A stretch of DNA of 64,000 nt from Sinotaia quadrata (GCA_028829895.1 CM054182.1:89289046-89353045), one strand, 5' to 3'. Positions 43,801 to 48,270 are shown, counted from the first letter of the stretch. The notes: generated by a model not told the origin, from the sequence alone. Translations and numbers: made by a program.

Positions 43801-46800
43801 ATCAACATGTTTTTTGGCAAGGTAGTAGCTAGCACACGATAATCTCATAGGATAAGATATACAAGATAAGAGATACAACGCTAATTTTACTTAGATATAA
43901 AAAGTTATATACTGTGAATTTCAAAAAAAGTTTCTTAGGTAATTTTGTTGTTTATCTGGTTTTAGTAATAAAAAGAAAATTTCAAATCATTAAAAAAAAA
44001 AAGATCCAAGATGTAAGAGAACCATACAAATGCATTATCACCATCGTGTTTATTAAGAACCACTTACTTCTTTTGAAAAATTCTAAAGCAATACCTACTT
44101 TTGTAAGAACAATAGACTCTATAAGGCATGAACTTTAGGATTTACATAAAAATTTAAATAATTTTTAAGGGATCCAAGTGCAAAAATAAATAAATAAATA
44201 AATAAATAAATAGACAATTTTCAAATACTTTAAAAATTTGAATAACAAAACATACTGAATCAAGCATAATAATCAAACTATAGTTTAAGACATTCTGTTT
44301 CTACTGTTTAGTGCATTTTGGACTGAATAGTGAATACTACATCTAGTGCTTATTTGGGCTGACAGGGAACATATTAACTAAACATTTGCTGGCTTCATCA
44401 CGAATGCAAAATTAATATTATTTAAAGTTACTGTAACTATAGGTTTCTTGGCTTAAAAAGTGAAAATAAATAAGTAAAGATCACTTTCTCCAAAATGAAA
44501 AAAATAAATAAAACCTAAATCAGCAAACTGTTTTAGGCAAACTGCTTTTGTCATAAAGCAACATAAAGAGTATTTTCTTGGTTTTCTAAAGGATTTTAAA
44601 AAATCTCTTTAGTGTATTTTAGGCAGACTTTCAACAATACCTTCTCTGATGTGTGCCATAACAAAATGAAAATGCTGAGTTTTAATGCGATGCTACTAAT
44701 GTAAAATTACTTGTTTCTTTCTTGAAGCAGCAGCAAATATTCTTCATATTGTGGTAAAATCTCTTCTTTCACTGCTGGAACCTTAAAAAAAGAAGAAAAA
44801 TAATGCTAGCAAGCTGAGTGAACATTGCAAAACACACAGCAATAAGTAATATGTAAAGACTTAATAATGTGGTCCCATGCTTCATGACAGCTTCTACAAC
44901 AGTGTAAACAATACCCTATATGTGATGCCCTGGTATGTAAATCAGTATTAACTTTTCACTATTAGACACATACATTATGAAAATTAAGACTGAATCCAAG
45001 TACTTTAACATTTTCCCAAACTGATATCCATTTTTTTCCTACAATGAATAATGAGTCATTTTTTTCCTCGCATGTATTTACATGCAAATCATTACTGTAA
45101 TTTTTCAAATTTTTCAAATTTGATCCATGGTAAAACAAATGTGTTTACAAAATAGTATAGTATTACTAGTATTAGATAATATAAGGTTCACATTCTAAGA
45201 GAAAAACTCAACAGTTTAAGAAATATGAAGATATAATTGTATTAAAATATTAAGCTTCGCTACAAAAAAAAAAAAATCACAAAATTTGTGCATTAAACGC
45301 TATTTATTTCTGCTAAACAGAAATACTGCACCATCAAAATTTACTTTACAATTAAAATGACATATTTATTTTTAACAATGTAAGGAAACTTATTAAATGG
45401 TAAATATGAAAAAGTACAATTGATAACTTGTTTTCTGAAAAATGACAGTAAGGCTTAAAGCTTTAGATAACAAATGAATCTTTAATTTCTTTGAGAATTT
45501 TATACTTCCAGTTTGTTCCATAAAAAAAGAAAGAGATTTCACAACAATTCTTCATAAAGAATATTTCATAACGATTCTTGTATGTGTGCATTAATAAATC
45601 TCTCTCTCTCTCTCTTTTCAATATTTCAGTCTGCTTAAAAATGTTACTTTTTGTTAGTGAGGTTTTATAAAAGGAAATAAAAAGGAAAATTAGGGCAACT
45701 CTCTGGTCATGTATCTACTTCCTTATTAAAAATGTCACTTACTAATGTGAAAGTGTTTGTAACAAGAAAATATTTTAAACAGCTTTACATTATACAGTTT
45801 GTTTGACAACACAACTCAAGAACACTAAATGTTCTGGTGGTAAATTATTGGTAAACATTTAAAAAAATGGTTGTCTGGATTTGGAATGTTGTTTATCATT
45901 TCTAGTATTTACTAGTAACATAAACCTAGTTAATTATGCATGAACTTTTCATTAAAAAATTGAAATGCATTCTATATAGCCTGTTATTCTTTTGAAAAGA
46001 AAAAAACCACCACAAAACCATATATTGCATTAATTTGTTTTCACCAGTGGTTTTGAATAATAAATATGTCCTGATTTATTGTACTTGTAGTGAAGTAAGG
46101 AAATATAGTAAAAATCATGACAATTAAAAGAAAAATTAGAGTGCCTTTATGATTGATAGAGTTGCTTACATTCATATGGAACTTGCCTTCTGGCTCTTTC
46201 TTCACCCATTTCTTTCTGTTATTATCTATAAAGCAAACAAAGAAAACAAACAACATACTCTGTATATGTTTATACTGACTTTATTAACTACATATTAAAA
46301 ATAAACTCCATTTCATAAACATATATTTTACCAAAGACTTAAGAAATGTTACTAAAGTTCTATCAATTGCAACCTGTCCATATTGCAATTTATAAGGAAC
46401 TATTATCTGTGTACTATGCATTATGTACTGATAACAGATTAACATAAGCAAACACATTTCACTGTCAAAAACTAACTCTATTTTTTGACAAGTAGGCTGC
46501 TACTGAATCAATTCATGCAATCTGACCACATGCACTGATAATAATATCAATTGAATTATATGTTATAAGAGGCATAATTTATTATTTAACAAAACTGTTT
46601 AATGAGTGAGAGAGAGAGAATAAAGCATTCAACTATCTATTCTAAGTCTAACTGATTTTTATAATTTATAATACAGGCCTAGATAAGTACTCAGTTTAAG
46701 TAGCTGGACACTGGTTTAACATTAAAATCAAATTAAAATAGGATATCTTTAGCATTCCTGAATAATTTATTTGAATAAGATTTTATACAAGGGCATGATA

Positions 46801-47769
46801 TTCTCAGGTATGCAATTTTCAATAACCCTATCATTTTGGAAATAGATTTTTGATGATTCTGAAGTTTGAACATCCAATTTGCTTCCACAATCACATAATG
46901 ACATATGGACTGTTTGGCAAGTAACATATTTTAATAGATTTTTAAACAGATGTCCTAGTTTGGTAATCATTGCATCTTTAAGTAATTTTCATAAAAATCT
47001 TGTGCTTTTTATGTGAAATTATTATACTACAGTTAGAGCTTGTATAACTATAAGATGAAGGACTTTAATAAATCTTTTTTTTATCATTCATAAGGTTTCT
47101 TTGGAACTGCCATTTGTCAAGGTAACAGTTCTTTAGAACTATCATTTATTTAGATGGCCTGAAGTGTATTGTCATTTTCTGATCACTTGTGAAGAGTAAG
47201 GATTGATTAGTTTTGTGTTAGCAATAGAATTGCATTCATGAAATAAAAACTCAATGCTAACAGTTTGCTTATAAAGTTATAATTTATATACTGTACATGA
47301 CTTAAGATTTGTGATCGGTACACATTATTTCAATATTTGCATTTCTAGATGGTTGAAAATATATTTTAATTTCTAAGATACAACTAAGTCTACATACAAG
47401 AAAATACAACATCCTATATTGCGGAATGCTGTTAGTTTACACATTATATAGGCAATATGTTTCGGTATGCAATATTGTCTAAATATTTGCATCACCAAAC
47501 ATTTCAAACTTTCCACATCGAATATTTCAAACTTTAACTAAACTAGAACCAATTCATGATAACTTGAGAATAAATGGAAACTGATGAATTTGACTAATAA
47601 AGTAATATGAAAATCAATAGGCCTATATTATATTCAATATTGTAGCTATTTTTGTAATAAGTGAATAGTGATGTTTAAACTTGCGTCGATTCTACCGCCA
47701 TTCAATCTAGTTGAAACCAAAAGCCCAAGCCGATCGATTTAAAATCATTACAAATGACTTACATTCCAT
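69..47769 (-). CDS. KATNIP: KATNIP (KIAA0556) orthologue, katanin-interacting ciliary protein, 36 coding exons, 3' end outside window
   Basis: Spliced gene read right to left; 4961 coding nt (1653 codons + 2 nt) assembled from 36 exons whose phases agree at all junctions. Vertebrate KATNIP is about 1600 residues, so only the extreme C-terminus is missing past the left edge. Seen: a conserved N-terminal charged segment (YEEYLLLLQERN, about residues 33-44, then KKLRRKDRKQ), an EDDFEEIDSD acidic patch (about 160), a long Ser/Pro/acidic middle, and four divergent modules (about 531-670, 1048-1209, 1296-1460, 1483-1653). Each module has a W-G-[HD]-x3-[VL]-G-L strand, then [HN]MW and [RK][IL]WN[YW][NS]K motifs. 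Family knowledge: KATNIP sits at the ciliary base and axoneme, binds katanin and microtubules, acts as a scaffold for the kinase CILK1, and is mutated in Joubert syndrome; the repeated region corresponds to Pfam DUF4457. No catalytic residues are expected. Identity is confident; exact edges of the less conserved middle exons rest on splice signals and phase only. Confidence 0.95.
1370..1530. repeat. Tandem repeat, about 50-bp unit, 3 degenerate copies (KATNIP intron 35)
   Basis: Copies share ATTACCAT..TGACTGTA.TAGTTATAGTAC.CAC and A.GGGAAA, starting near 1378, 1428 and 1477. The rest of intron 35 (230-1735) shows nothing further. Confidence 0.6.
1736..1837 (-). CDS. KATNIP: KATNIP coding exon 35 (residues 1567-1600), module IV
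   Basis: Acceptor GTTGCCAG, donor GTAAGT, phase 0 both sides. PTTVSMIKIWNYSKTPQRGV is near-identical to the vertebrate C-terminal region. Confidence 0.95.
1838..4960. other. KATNIP intron 34, no gene seen
   Basis: 3.1 kb. Contains poly-C/poly-A at 2036-2060, a (GAGC)n/(GA)n microsatellite at 3708-3731, and a GC-richer stretch 4140-4800 (possibly an old mobile-element remnant) with no frame I can identify. Confidence 0.5.
4961..5100 (-). CDS. KATNIP: KATNIP coding exon 34 (residues 1520-1566), module IV
   Basis: Acceptor TCATTTTCAG, donor GTAAAT, phase 1 in, 0 out. PDSVNVLEH, DVRTPDKLID and DGRHMWLAPILPG match vertebrate KATNIP closely. The donor is placed at ATG/GTAAAT because this joins to LNRVYIIFD with no gap. 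Confidence 0.95.
6540..6790. repeat. Minisatellite, 50-52-bp unit, 5 copies (KATNIP intron 33)
   Basis: Unit core GGAAAGATGCAAAAATACAAG followed by TTGTAACAATATACTTCAGTAACAAAAT; cores begin near 6559, 6611, 6661, 6711 and 6763. It produces an open frame on the minus strand that I do not consider a gene. Confidence 0.85.
6969..7079 (-). CDS. KATNIP: KATNIP coding exon 33 (residues 1483-1519), start of module IV
   Basis: Acceptor GTGCTTTAG preceded by the U12-like branch element TCCTTGACT (7089-7097). Donor GTAAGT, ends phase 1. LFSTWGDLYYVGLNGLEFYD is the fourth copy of the opening strand. Confidence 0.93.
7080..7299 (-). other. U12-type (minor spliceosome) GT-AG intron 32 of KATNIP
   Basis: 220-bp intron. 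The 5' splice site GTATCCTTT matches the U12 consensus RTATCCTTT exactly. TCCTTGACT near the 3' end matches the U12 branch consensus, with the branch A (7091) 11 nt from the exon. The 3' dinucleotide is AG. No long polypyrimidine tract is present, as expected for this class. All other introns here have U2-like donors. Confidence 0.88.
7300..7352 (-). CDS. KATNIP: KATNIP coding exon 32 (residues 1465-1482), U12-type donor
   Basis: Acceptor TTGTTGCAG. Donor at 7291-7299 reads GTATCCTTT, the U12 (minor spliceosome) consensus. Ends phase 1 and joins exon 33 as MPSG + FIFQIQLFSTWGD, which matches the vertebrate protein without a gap; a later GT would lose residues. Confidence 0.92.
7511..7674 (-). 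CDS. KATNIP: KATNIP coding exon 31 (residues 1411-1464), module III
   Basis: Acceptor TTTGTCTTAG, donor GTGAGT, ends phase 2. SPPEGFLVRKGPGNCHFDFA is almost invariant in KATNIP orthologues. Confidence 0.95.
7839..8004 (-). CDS. KATNIP: KATNIP coding exon 30 (residues 1355-1410), module III
   Basis: Acceptor TTTGACAG, donor GTGAGA, ends phase 0. LIDGTSITMSDEHMWLVPF and GLRIWNYNKSPEDTYRG. The acceptor and 11 nt of exon are tandemly duplicated upstream (8005-8425). Confidence 0.94.
7991..8425. repeat. Decaying tandem duplication of the exon 30 acceptor, 54-57-bp unit, about 5-6 copies
   Basis: First copy is the functional 3' splice site of exon 30. Near-exact second copy has its equivalent boundary at 8060, a third at 8114, and weaker ones near 8169, 8222 and 8390. 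The unit includes about 11 nt of exon plus about 45 nt of intron. Confidence 0.8.
8613..8790 (-). CDS. KATNIP: KATNIP coding exon 29 (residues 1296-1354), start of module III
   Basis: Acceptor TTCTACCAG, donor GTAATG, ends phase 2. ATWGDLHYLGLTALEVVG is the third copy of the module's opening strand; ends RHLRDHENDDRTLD. Confidence 0.93.
9475..9589 (-). CDS. KATNIP: KATNIP coding exon 28 (residues 1258-1295)
   Basis: Acceptor TTTTGCCAG, donor GTAAGT, ends phase 1. Encodes DRPFTRAAGLIQKTEKGLTQ and ends YAGDIVIYKTR. A moderately conserved linker between modules II and III. Confidence 0.84.
9919..10062 (-). CDS. KATNIP: KATNIP coding exon 27 (residues 1210-1257)
   Basis: Acceptor TTATCTTCAG, donor GTAAAT, phase 0 both sides. 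TILFTTDEEILEAV, then an acidic stretch (LLSDSEDDVPF). Confidence 0.9.
11252..11389 (-). CDS. KATNIP: KATNIP coding exon 26 (residues 1164-1209), module II
   Basis: Acceptor TTTCTGAACAG, donor GTAAGT, phase 0 both sides. NYNKSRIHSYRGAKDI is nearly identical to vertebrate KATNIP and is the strongest identity evidence with exons 34-36. Confidence 0.95.
12942..13237. repeat. Minisatellite, 49-bp unit, 6 copies ending at the exon 25 donor
   Basis: Units start at 12942, 12991, 13040, 13089, 13138 and 13187, spacing exactly 49. The unit end matches the real 5' splice region (GAGTGTTGAAATGC on the minus strand), but the donor GGTGAGT is AATGAGT in the extra copies. Confidence 0.92.
13238..13435 (-). 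CDS. KATNIP: KATNIP coding exon 25 (residues 1098-1163), module II
   Basis: Acceptor is a weak CCTAATGAAG; donor GTGAGT (13232-13237). Encodes ILDGVNRTRDDTHMWLAPF and ends in ALIRIW, exactly before the NYNKS of exon 26. A minisatellite starts at this donor. Confidence 0.93.
13558..13705 (-). CDS. KATNIP: KATNIP coding exon 24 (residues 1048-1097), start of module II
   Basis: Acceptor TTATTGCAG, donor GTAAAA, ends phase 0. Contains LKIVSTWGDRHYVGLTSIQ, the canonical opening strand of the repeated module. Confidence 0.94.
13865..13949 (-). CDS. KATNIP: KATNIP coding exon 23 (residues 1020-1047)
   Basis: Acceptor CTTTTGCAG, donor GTATGT, ends phase 2. Encodes DDILDECLTPKKQETVAKLQ. Confidence 0.8.
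14254..14406 (-). CDS. KATNIP: KATNIP coding exon 22 (residues 969-1019)
   Basis: Acceptor GTTCTACAG, donor GTAAGT, phase 1 in and out. Encodes RSKWRNKQTEDLEETWSSLS then FFNKSHRGRIS, a conserved-looking linker motif. Confidence 0.87.
14672..14872. repeat. Minisatellite, 30-bp unit, about 6.5 copies (KATNIP intron 21)
   Basis: Unit TGTTATGTACTCGTGTGTAC + TTCAGTCTAC with few substitutions. Because 30 is divisible by 3, all three forward frames stay open here; not coding. Confidence 0.95.
15328..15398 (-). CDS. KATNIP: KATNIP coding exon 21 (residues 945-968)
   Basis: Acceptor TTTTGTAG, donor GTCAGT, ends phase 1. Short linker exon (LPSAPKIAQSPEKSK). Supported by phase and signals only. Confidence 0.72.
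15530..15660. repeat. Short direct duplication in KATNIP intron 20
   Basis: TGCCTCCTGACA..(T/G)AGGCATGAAAGCT occurs at about 15563 and 15597. Two copies; may be a small tandem duplication. Confidence 0.6.
16304..16381 (-). CDS. KATNIP: KATNIP coding exon 20 (residues 919-944)
   Basis: Acceptor CATTCCAG, donor GTAAGT, phase 2 in and out. Encodes KKEEEEDIVSLLDEEFAMF, an acidic helix. Confidence 0.83.
16382..17551. other. KATNIP intron 19, upstream half, long chance frames
   Basis: Overlapping plus-strand frames at 16616-17061 (up to 133 codons), Cys/Leu/Ser-rich with no recognised domain. Composition is slightly GC-richer than the surroundings, so an old mobile-element remnant is possible but unproven. 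Confidence 0.3.
17552..17684. repeat. Minisatellite, 33-bp unit, 4 copies (KATNIP intron 19)
   Basis: Unit TAAAAATCAAGTCAACATTA + TCAAGAAAGTCTG at 17552, 17585, 17618 and 17651. The multiple of 3 gives a repetitive minus-strand frame, not a gene. Confidence 0.95.
18457..18713. repeat. Tandem repeat, 74-78-bp AT-rich unit, about 3.4 copies (KATNIP intron 19)
   Basis: Unit contains AATAACATGCAATTTCTATA, AAACATCCATAAACAATAAAA and ATTATACGGTATC; copies begin near 18458, 18536, 18610 and 18684. Confidence 0.88.
19087..19152. repeat. (CA)n microsatellite with GCATGCAC interruption
   Basis: Two CA blocks flank a GCATGCATGCACGC core, in KATNIP intron 19 about 145 bp from exon 19. Confidence 0.97.
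19297..19527 (-). CDS. KATNIP: KATNIP coding exon 19 (residues 842-918)
   Basis: Acceptor CTCTTTCAG, donor GTAAGT, phase 2 in and out. Basic/Ser linker (RPPLPPDKMPRKS) ending in EKPLLEQLKDMSN, predicted helix. Confidence 0.87.
19528..20185 (-). other. GC-AG intron 18 of KATNIP
   Basis: Donor GACAG/GCAAGT; the +3 to +6 bases AAGT and the upstream AG are the strong context usually seen with U2-type GC donors. Required by frame with exon 19. The intron also holds the (TA)n(TG)n microsatellite at 20043-20083 and otherwise nothing recognised. Confidence 0.8.
20041..20083. repeat. (TA)n(TG)n compound microsatellite
   Basis: Alternating TA followed by TG dinucleotides in the GC-AG intron 18. Confidence 0.97.
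20186..20306 (-). CDS. KATNIP: KATNIP coding exon 18 (residues 802-841), GC donor
   Basis: Acceptor TTTTGTTCAG. The only donor that keeps frame is GC type (AG/GCAAGT, donor at 20180-20185). A GT 4 nt downstream would put a stop (TGA) at the start of exon 19. Disordered linker sequence. Confidence 0.82.
21045..21455. repeat. Minisatellite, 50-53-bp unit, about 8 copies, running up to the exon 17 donor
   Basis: Unit core AGAATTTGTTGGATACAAAA, CAAAAATATGTTAGCACAA, TGAGAAAATAG. The last partial copy (about 21425-21455) lies within about 10-15 bp of the donor GTGAGA (21465-21470). Confidence 0.92.
21471..21966 (-). CDS. KATNIP: KATNIP coding exon 17 (residues 637-801), end of module I plus Ser-rich linker
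   Basis: Largest exon (496 nt). Acceptor TTTTCTCAG, donor GTGAGA. Starts with DVGVRHVRIFLRNDLVFDGEI, closing module I, followed by about 120 residues of Ser/Pro/His-rich disordered linker (SSASSASSSGSLHSH). Ends phase 1. Confidence 0.92.
22430..23235. repeat. Minisatellite with two unit lengths, 57 and 53 bp, about 15 copies (KATNIP intron 16)
   Basis: Unit: GATGAGCATGTCTACCCAGG, TATTGTTAAGATAACATTG, then either TCCTGGAGTGATTCTATT (57-bp form, distal to exon 16) or TGCTGGAGTCTACT (53-bp form, mostly near exon 16). The array starts about 45 bp after the exon 16 donor. The 57-bp block gives a repetitive 111-codon frame. Confidence 0.96.
23282..23404 (-). CDS. KATNIP: KATNIP coding exon 16 (residues 596-636), module I
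   Basis: Acceptor ATAAATTCAG, donor GTGAGT, phase 0 both sides. The correct frame contains NMWSC and ALRLWNWNKNIS, the module I forms of HMWL and RIWNYNKS. A different frame is also open here and encodes nothing recognisable. Confidence 0.9.
23715..24150. repeat. Irregular tandem repeat, about 35-40-bp unit (KATNIP intron 15)
   Basis: Recurring AGGAGTTATCTTACCA.GGTCTACA.AATT with a second-order unit (CACTAACACAAGGAGCTATTGT) appearing twice. On the minus strand each unit carries TGGTAAGATAA, a donor-like motif. Confidence 0.8.
25017..25211 (-). CDS. KATNIP: KATNIP coding exon 15 (residues 531-595), start of module I
   Basis: Acceptor GTGGCACAG, donor GTATAC, phase 0 both sides. Opens the first repeated module with EILSNWGHSSRVGLTEIQ, the variant of the WGD..Y.GL strand in this copy. 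Confidence 0.92.
25474..25594 (-). CDS. KATNIP: KATNIP coding exon 14 (residues 490-530)
   Basis: Acceptor GGATGCAG, donor GTGAGC, ends phase 0. Encodes QRDLMKTLSKIDDC then a Thr/Ala-rich linker. Confidence 0.82.
26578..26711 (-). CDS. KATNIP: KATNIP coding exon 13 (residues 446-489)
   Basis: Acceptor TATGTTCAG, donor GTAAGC, ends phase 2. Ends with ENDRIASIVKRILTMAP, a helix leading to module I. Confidence 0.83.
27448..27614 (-). CDS. KATNIP: KATNIP coding exon 12 (residues 390-445)
   Basis: Acceptor TTTGTTCAG, donor GTCAGT, ends phase 0. Contains TEEASAVLKAMQEENQKA, a predicted helix, then RPLPLPGVK. Confidence 0.83.
27615..28385. other. KATNIP intron 11, exon-12-proximal part
   Basis: Short local echoes of CAGTCAAATGGACTTAATGAGTAA.. 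between about 27640 and 27765 suggest a decayed roughly 30-bp tandem repeat. Otherwise nothing recognised. Confidence 0.4.
28410..28770. repeat. Tandem repeat, about 80-90-bp unit, 3-4 copies (KATNIP intron 11)
   Basis: Unit contains GAAAAGTTTTACCTGACTGA, AAGGGCAGATGCTTAGAAATG, TTCCACTTGTGGAAAGCATG, AGAGGGCAGATGGGTGAGCA. On the gene strand each unit has an acceptor-like CTGCCCTTTCAG followed 4 nt later by donor-like GTAAAAC. Confidence 0.88.
29172..29315 (-). CDS. KATNIP: KATNIP coding exon 11 (residues 342-389)
   Basis: Acceptor ATATTTGCAG, donor GTAATA, phase 1 in and out. Low-complexity Ser/Lys region with RKSSSSPDVTQLKSG. Confidence 0.8.
29638..29818 (-). CDS. KATNIP: KATNIP coding exon 10 (residues 282-341)
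   Basis: Acceptor TTCTTTTAG, donor GTGAGA, ends phase 1. Acidic start (DRASTISEEDEIEEDL), then LTPGDTVVLEFAPP. Confidence 0.85.
30080..30242. repeat. Tandem repeat, about 55-65-bp unit, 3 copies (KATNIP intron 9)
   Basis: Shared ATACATTGAAATTGTTATAA, GCATTAATGGCAATATA, ACAGTGACATT. Flanking intron sequence is AT-rich with nothing else recognised. Confidence 0.85.
31093..31376 (+). mobile_element. hAT-like nonautonomous transposon fragment with transposase remnant (KATNIP intron 9)
   Basis: Left end reads AAGGTATCAAACTCAAGGCC, then TGCGGGCCACATCCAGCCCGG; the right end, inverted, reads CAGGGGTGTCACTCAATCGC, so degenerate terminal inverted repeats of the CAGGGGTGTCA type are present. The GC-rich GCGGGCCACATCC phrase is widespread in hAT elements of the GTF2IRD2-like/Charlie type (recalled, not searched). 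Inside, a plus-strand stretch (about 31205-31290) reads TFDSTCQSVTNMNLPWENL, resembling a hAT transposase segment. No clear 8-bp target duplication. Confidence 0.6.
32143..32238 (-). CDS. KATNIP: KATNIP coding exon 9 (residues 250-281)
   Basis: Acceptor CTGTTGAACAG, donor GTCAGA, phase 0 both sides. Acidic (VMLSDEEEIPEEIGGLK). Two alternative AGs just inside give stops, which fixes the start. Confidence 0.8.
32385..32690. repeat. Tandem repeat, about 40-bp unit, about 8 copies (KATNIP intron 8)
   Basis: Recurring TGACCTCCTTTAAGGGTACT + GTTTTTAAA with variable T-runs. Lies 150-450 bp upstream of the exon 9 acceptor on the gene strand. Confidence 0.9.
32700..35310. other. KATNIP intron 8, middle part
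   Basis: Very AT-rich with short low-complexity runs (TA/TG around 33968-34000, CAA at 34126-34143). No coding signal; the 112-codon frame at 33920-34258 is Ile/Asn/Phe-rich chance sequence. Confidence 0.5.
35311..35600 (-). mobile_element. Dispersed repeat family, copy 1 (inverted)
   Basis: About 290 bp, minus orientation. Shares with copies at 39420 and 61040: GGGGGCTCGCTAAATATAGA, GGATT.ATCTTCTCCTTT.GT, AAGA.GTTTTCCACC, AATATTGTGTGATAGTAAA, a TTGTAATT.GTTATGGATGA block and an AATAATAAT tract. Looks like a SINE or MITE. No terminal repeats or tRNA-like head recognised. Confidence 0.8.
35601..36803. other. KATNIP intron 8, exon-8-proximal part
   Basis: Slightly richer in CpG and coding-like composition near 35940-36270 (a 103-codon plus-strand frame with no domain I recognise). 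Treated as non-coding; possibly remnant of a mobile element. Confidence 0.35.
36804..36869 (-). CDS. KATNIP: KATNIP coding exon 8 (residues 228-249)
   Basis: Acceptor TTTTTTAG, donor GTAAGT, phase 0 both sides. Encodes KLRKSLELDTRIRHSVCQDV. Confidence 0.82.
37030..37609. repeat. 580-bp purine-rich array (GATAAGAG)n ending in a perfect (AG)n run (KATNIP intron 7)
   Basis: Imperfect AGAGATAAGAGAGATA units followed by an uninterrupted AG run (about 37551-37609). On the gene strand this is a CT-rich tract 160-740 nt upstream of the exon 8 acceptor. Confidence 0.96.
37938..38108 (-). CDS. KATNIP: KATNIP coding exon 7 (residues 171-227)
   Basis: Acceptor TTATTATAG, donor GTGAGT, phase 0 both sides. 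Ser-rich stretch followed by PRRQKTSYLKRKVAALREEE, predicted helical. The 57 codons are open and match the neighbouring phases. Confidence 0.85.
38470..39000. repeat. Degenerate repeat ACAACTATTATACAACACTG (KATNIP intron 6)
   Basis: Irregular recurrences of (G)TACAACTATTATA(C/T) and CTGTTACAGT, about every 35-60 bp. Old minisatellite. Confidence 0.6.
39420..39693 (+). mobile_element. Dispersed repeat family, copy 2
   Basis: Direct orientation, KATNIP intron 6. Alignable by eye to copy 1 along nearly its whole length, including TTTGTCTTTAATGT, GTGGAA.AGAGAAA and GAGAATTATTA. Poly-G replaces the GGTGGATGG head. Confidence 0.8.
40245..40530. repeat. Minisatellite, 50/44-bp units, 6 copies (KATNIP intron 6)
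   Basis: AAAACCTGATTTGTGATTAC + TTTTATTAAGAAAATGTCCCAT; unit starts near 40257, 40307, 40357, 40407, 40451 and 40495. The shorter units lack AAGAAAA. Confidence 0.94.
40747..40811. repeat. (CA)n microsatellite with GCATGCACGCACG head
   Basis: Long uninterrupted CA run, about 80 bp from the exon 6 donor. Same GCATGCACGCAC head as the CA tract at 19087. Confidence 0.97.
40888..40943 (-). CDS. KATNIP: KATNIP coding exon 6 (residues 152-170), acidic patch
   Basis: Acceptor ATCTTAAAG, donor GTGAGA, ends phase 0. Encodes DILSGKYEDDFEEIDSDSE, an acidic motif recurring in ciliary and centrosomal proteins. The acceptor is poor compared with the decoy acceptors in the minisatellite at 41012-41215. 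Confidence 0.88.
41012..41215. repeat. Minisatellite, 51-bp unit, 4 copies (KATNIP intron 5)
   Basis: GTACTGCTAACATTTCCAAA + TGACACAAGACTGCAGAAATACACCACAAGA. On the gene strand each copy has TGTATTTCTGCAG, a strong acceptor-like sequence, 100-250 nt upstream of the weaker real acceptor of exon 6. Confidence 0.95.
41218..41300. mobile_element. hAT-like terminal fragment
   Basis: AGTGGTTCCCAACCTTTCTGT.. resembles the common hAT end CAGTGGTTCCCAACCTTT. It directly follows the minisatellite. Only the end is recognisable. Confidence 0.4.
41523..41696 (-). CDS. KATNIP: KATNIP coding exon 5 (residues 94-151)
   Basis: Acceptor is a weak AATACAAAG; donor GTATTA; phase 1 in and out. Encodes a basic segment with KTAPARERRRNW and KLQGLRNKSTSDL, typical of the N-terminal region. 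Confidence 0.88.
41697..43239. other. KATNIP intron 4, nothing recognised
   Basis: Purine-rich on the plus strand with short A-runs. A 67-codon frame at 42190-42393 has no domain and no splice context. Confidence 0.5.
43240..43385 (-). CDS. KATNIP: KATNIP coding exon 4 (residues 45-93)
   Basis: Acceptor TTTCTACAG, donor GTAAAA, phase 1 at end. Carries LLKKLRRKDRKQ and the family signature KGFSLYINGAN, one of the best conserved N-terminal motifs of KATNIP. Confidence 0.93.
43386..44710. other. KATNIP intron 3 with (AAAT)n microsatellite
   Basis: AAATAAATAAAT tract at about 44184-44212. Otherwise AT-rich sequence with nothing recognised. Confidence 0.6.
44711..44781 (-). CDS. KATNIP: KATNIP coding exon 3 (residues 22-44), conserved N-terminal helix
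   Basis: Acceptor TTTTTTTAAG, donor GTAATT, ends phase 2. Encodes the family's conserved YEEYLLLLQERN helix, which runs into KLLKKLRRKD in exon 4. Amphipathic and leucine-rich, likely coiled coil. Confidence 0.92.
44782..47762. other. KATNIP introns 2 and 1, apart from exon 2 at 46170-46225
   Basis: AT-rich; (CT)n at 45598-45616 and (GA)n at 46608-46619. No further exon, RNA gene or mobile element recognised. Confidence 0.5.
46170..46225 (-). CDS. KATNIP: KATNIP coding exon 2 (residues 3-21)
   Basis: Acceptor TTTATAG and donor GTAAGC. Encodes a very basic stretch (NNRKKWVKKEPEGKFHMN). Ends in phase 0. Support is phase and splice signals; the sequence is lineage-variable. Confidence 0.75.
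47763..47769 (-). CDS. KATNIP: KATNIP coding exon 1 (start codon, 7 nt coding)
   Basis: ATG GAA T followed by a perfect GTAAGT donor (47757-47762). Context ACA-ATG-G is a strong Kozak match (A at -3, G at +4). Joined to exon 2 it gives an uninterrupted M-E-Y-N-N-R-K-K. The frame stays open upstream to another ATG at 47907, so a start up to 46 codons earlier cannot be excluded. I prefer the downstream ATG for its context and because the upstream stretch crosses the promoter-like patch. The N-terminus of this family is not conserved enough to decide. Confidence 0.65.
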
Positions 47770-47884
47770 TGTCCCGTAAGTTTCAAACAGAATTAAGCGC
47801 AGGATCCATTCAGCAATCACATGGAAACAGTACAACAAACTAATATTATCGCTGGAGTGGCACCCCCCCTTAAATTTGTAGAGG

Positions 47885-47905
47885 TATTTTGCGCAGGCGC
47901 ATTGC
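47885..47905. promoter_or_regulatory. NRF1-like palindrome upstream of KATNIP
   Basis: TGCGCAGGCGCA at 47890-47901, close to the NRF1 consensus YGCGCAYGCGCR, sits about 120 bp upstream of the KATNIP ATG in an otherwise AT-rich region. Probable core promoter element; the transcription start is not visible from sequence. No RFX X-box was found on inspection, although one would be expected for a ciliary gene. Confidence 0.45.
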
Positions 47906-48159
47906 ACTGGTAAACATAACCTCTGGAACGAAATGGCTGTTTATATAATATCTTCATTATTAAAATTTTAAAATAATTATATACTAAATCAAGTTGATTT
48001 AGTACGATACTGAATTAAATATAATTATATACCAATCTATTAATATTTCGTGAAGGTATTAGTCATAATTTTTATTCAGGCGACCTTAGTAGCACGGTCC
48101 AAGAGTAGTTTAGTTTTCATACTGATGCTAGCTATAAAATCAATTATGTTCATAATGTC

Positions 48160-48270
48160 GTAGGGGTTCCACTGGGGCACACCAGATCAGAAAACGTCTG
48201 ATGACGAAATGATCAACGGAAGCTCTAGTGGTGACGTAAAACTGCTATCGAATCACCCCAATCGGCACGG
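48160..48270. promoter_or_regulatory. CpG-containing patch with CRE/ATF-like site, possible distal KATNIP promoter element
   Basis: Locally richer in CpG, with TGACGTAA (48232-48239, CRE/ATF-like), a second TGATGACG (48199-48206) and an ETS-like ACGGAAG. About 400-500 bp upstream of the KATNIP ATG. Suggestive only. Confidence 0.25.

Noticed and set aside
47708..47770. RFX X-box expected at a ciliary gene promoter
   Set aside because: Searched by eye through about 1 kb upstream of the ATG; no GTTNCC..GNAAC-type site was convincing.
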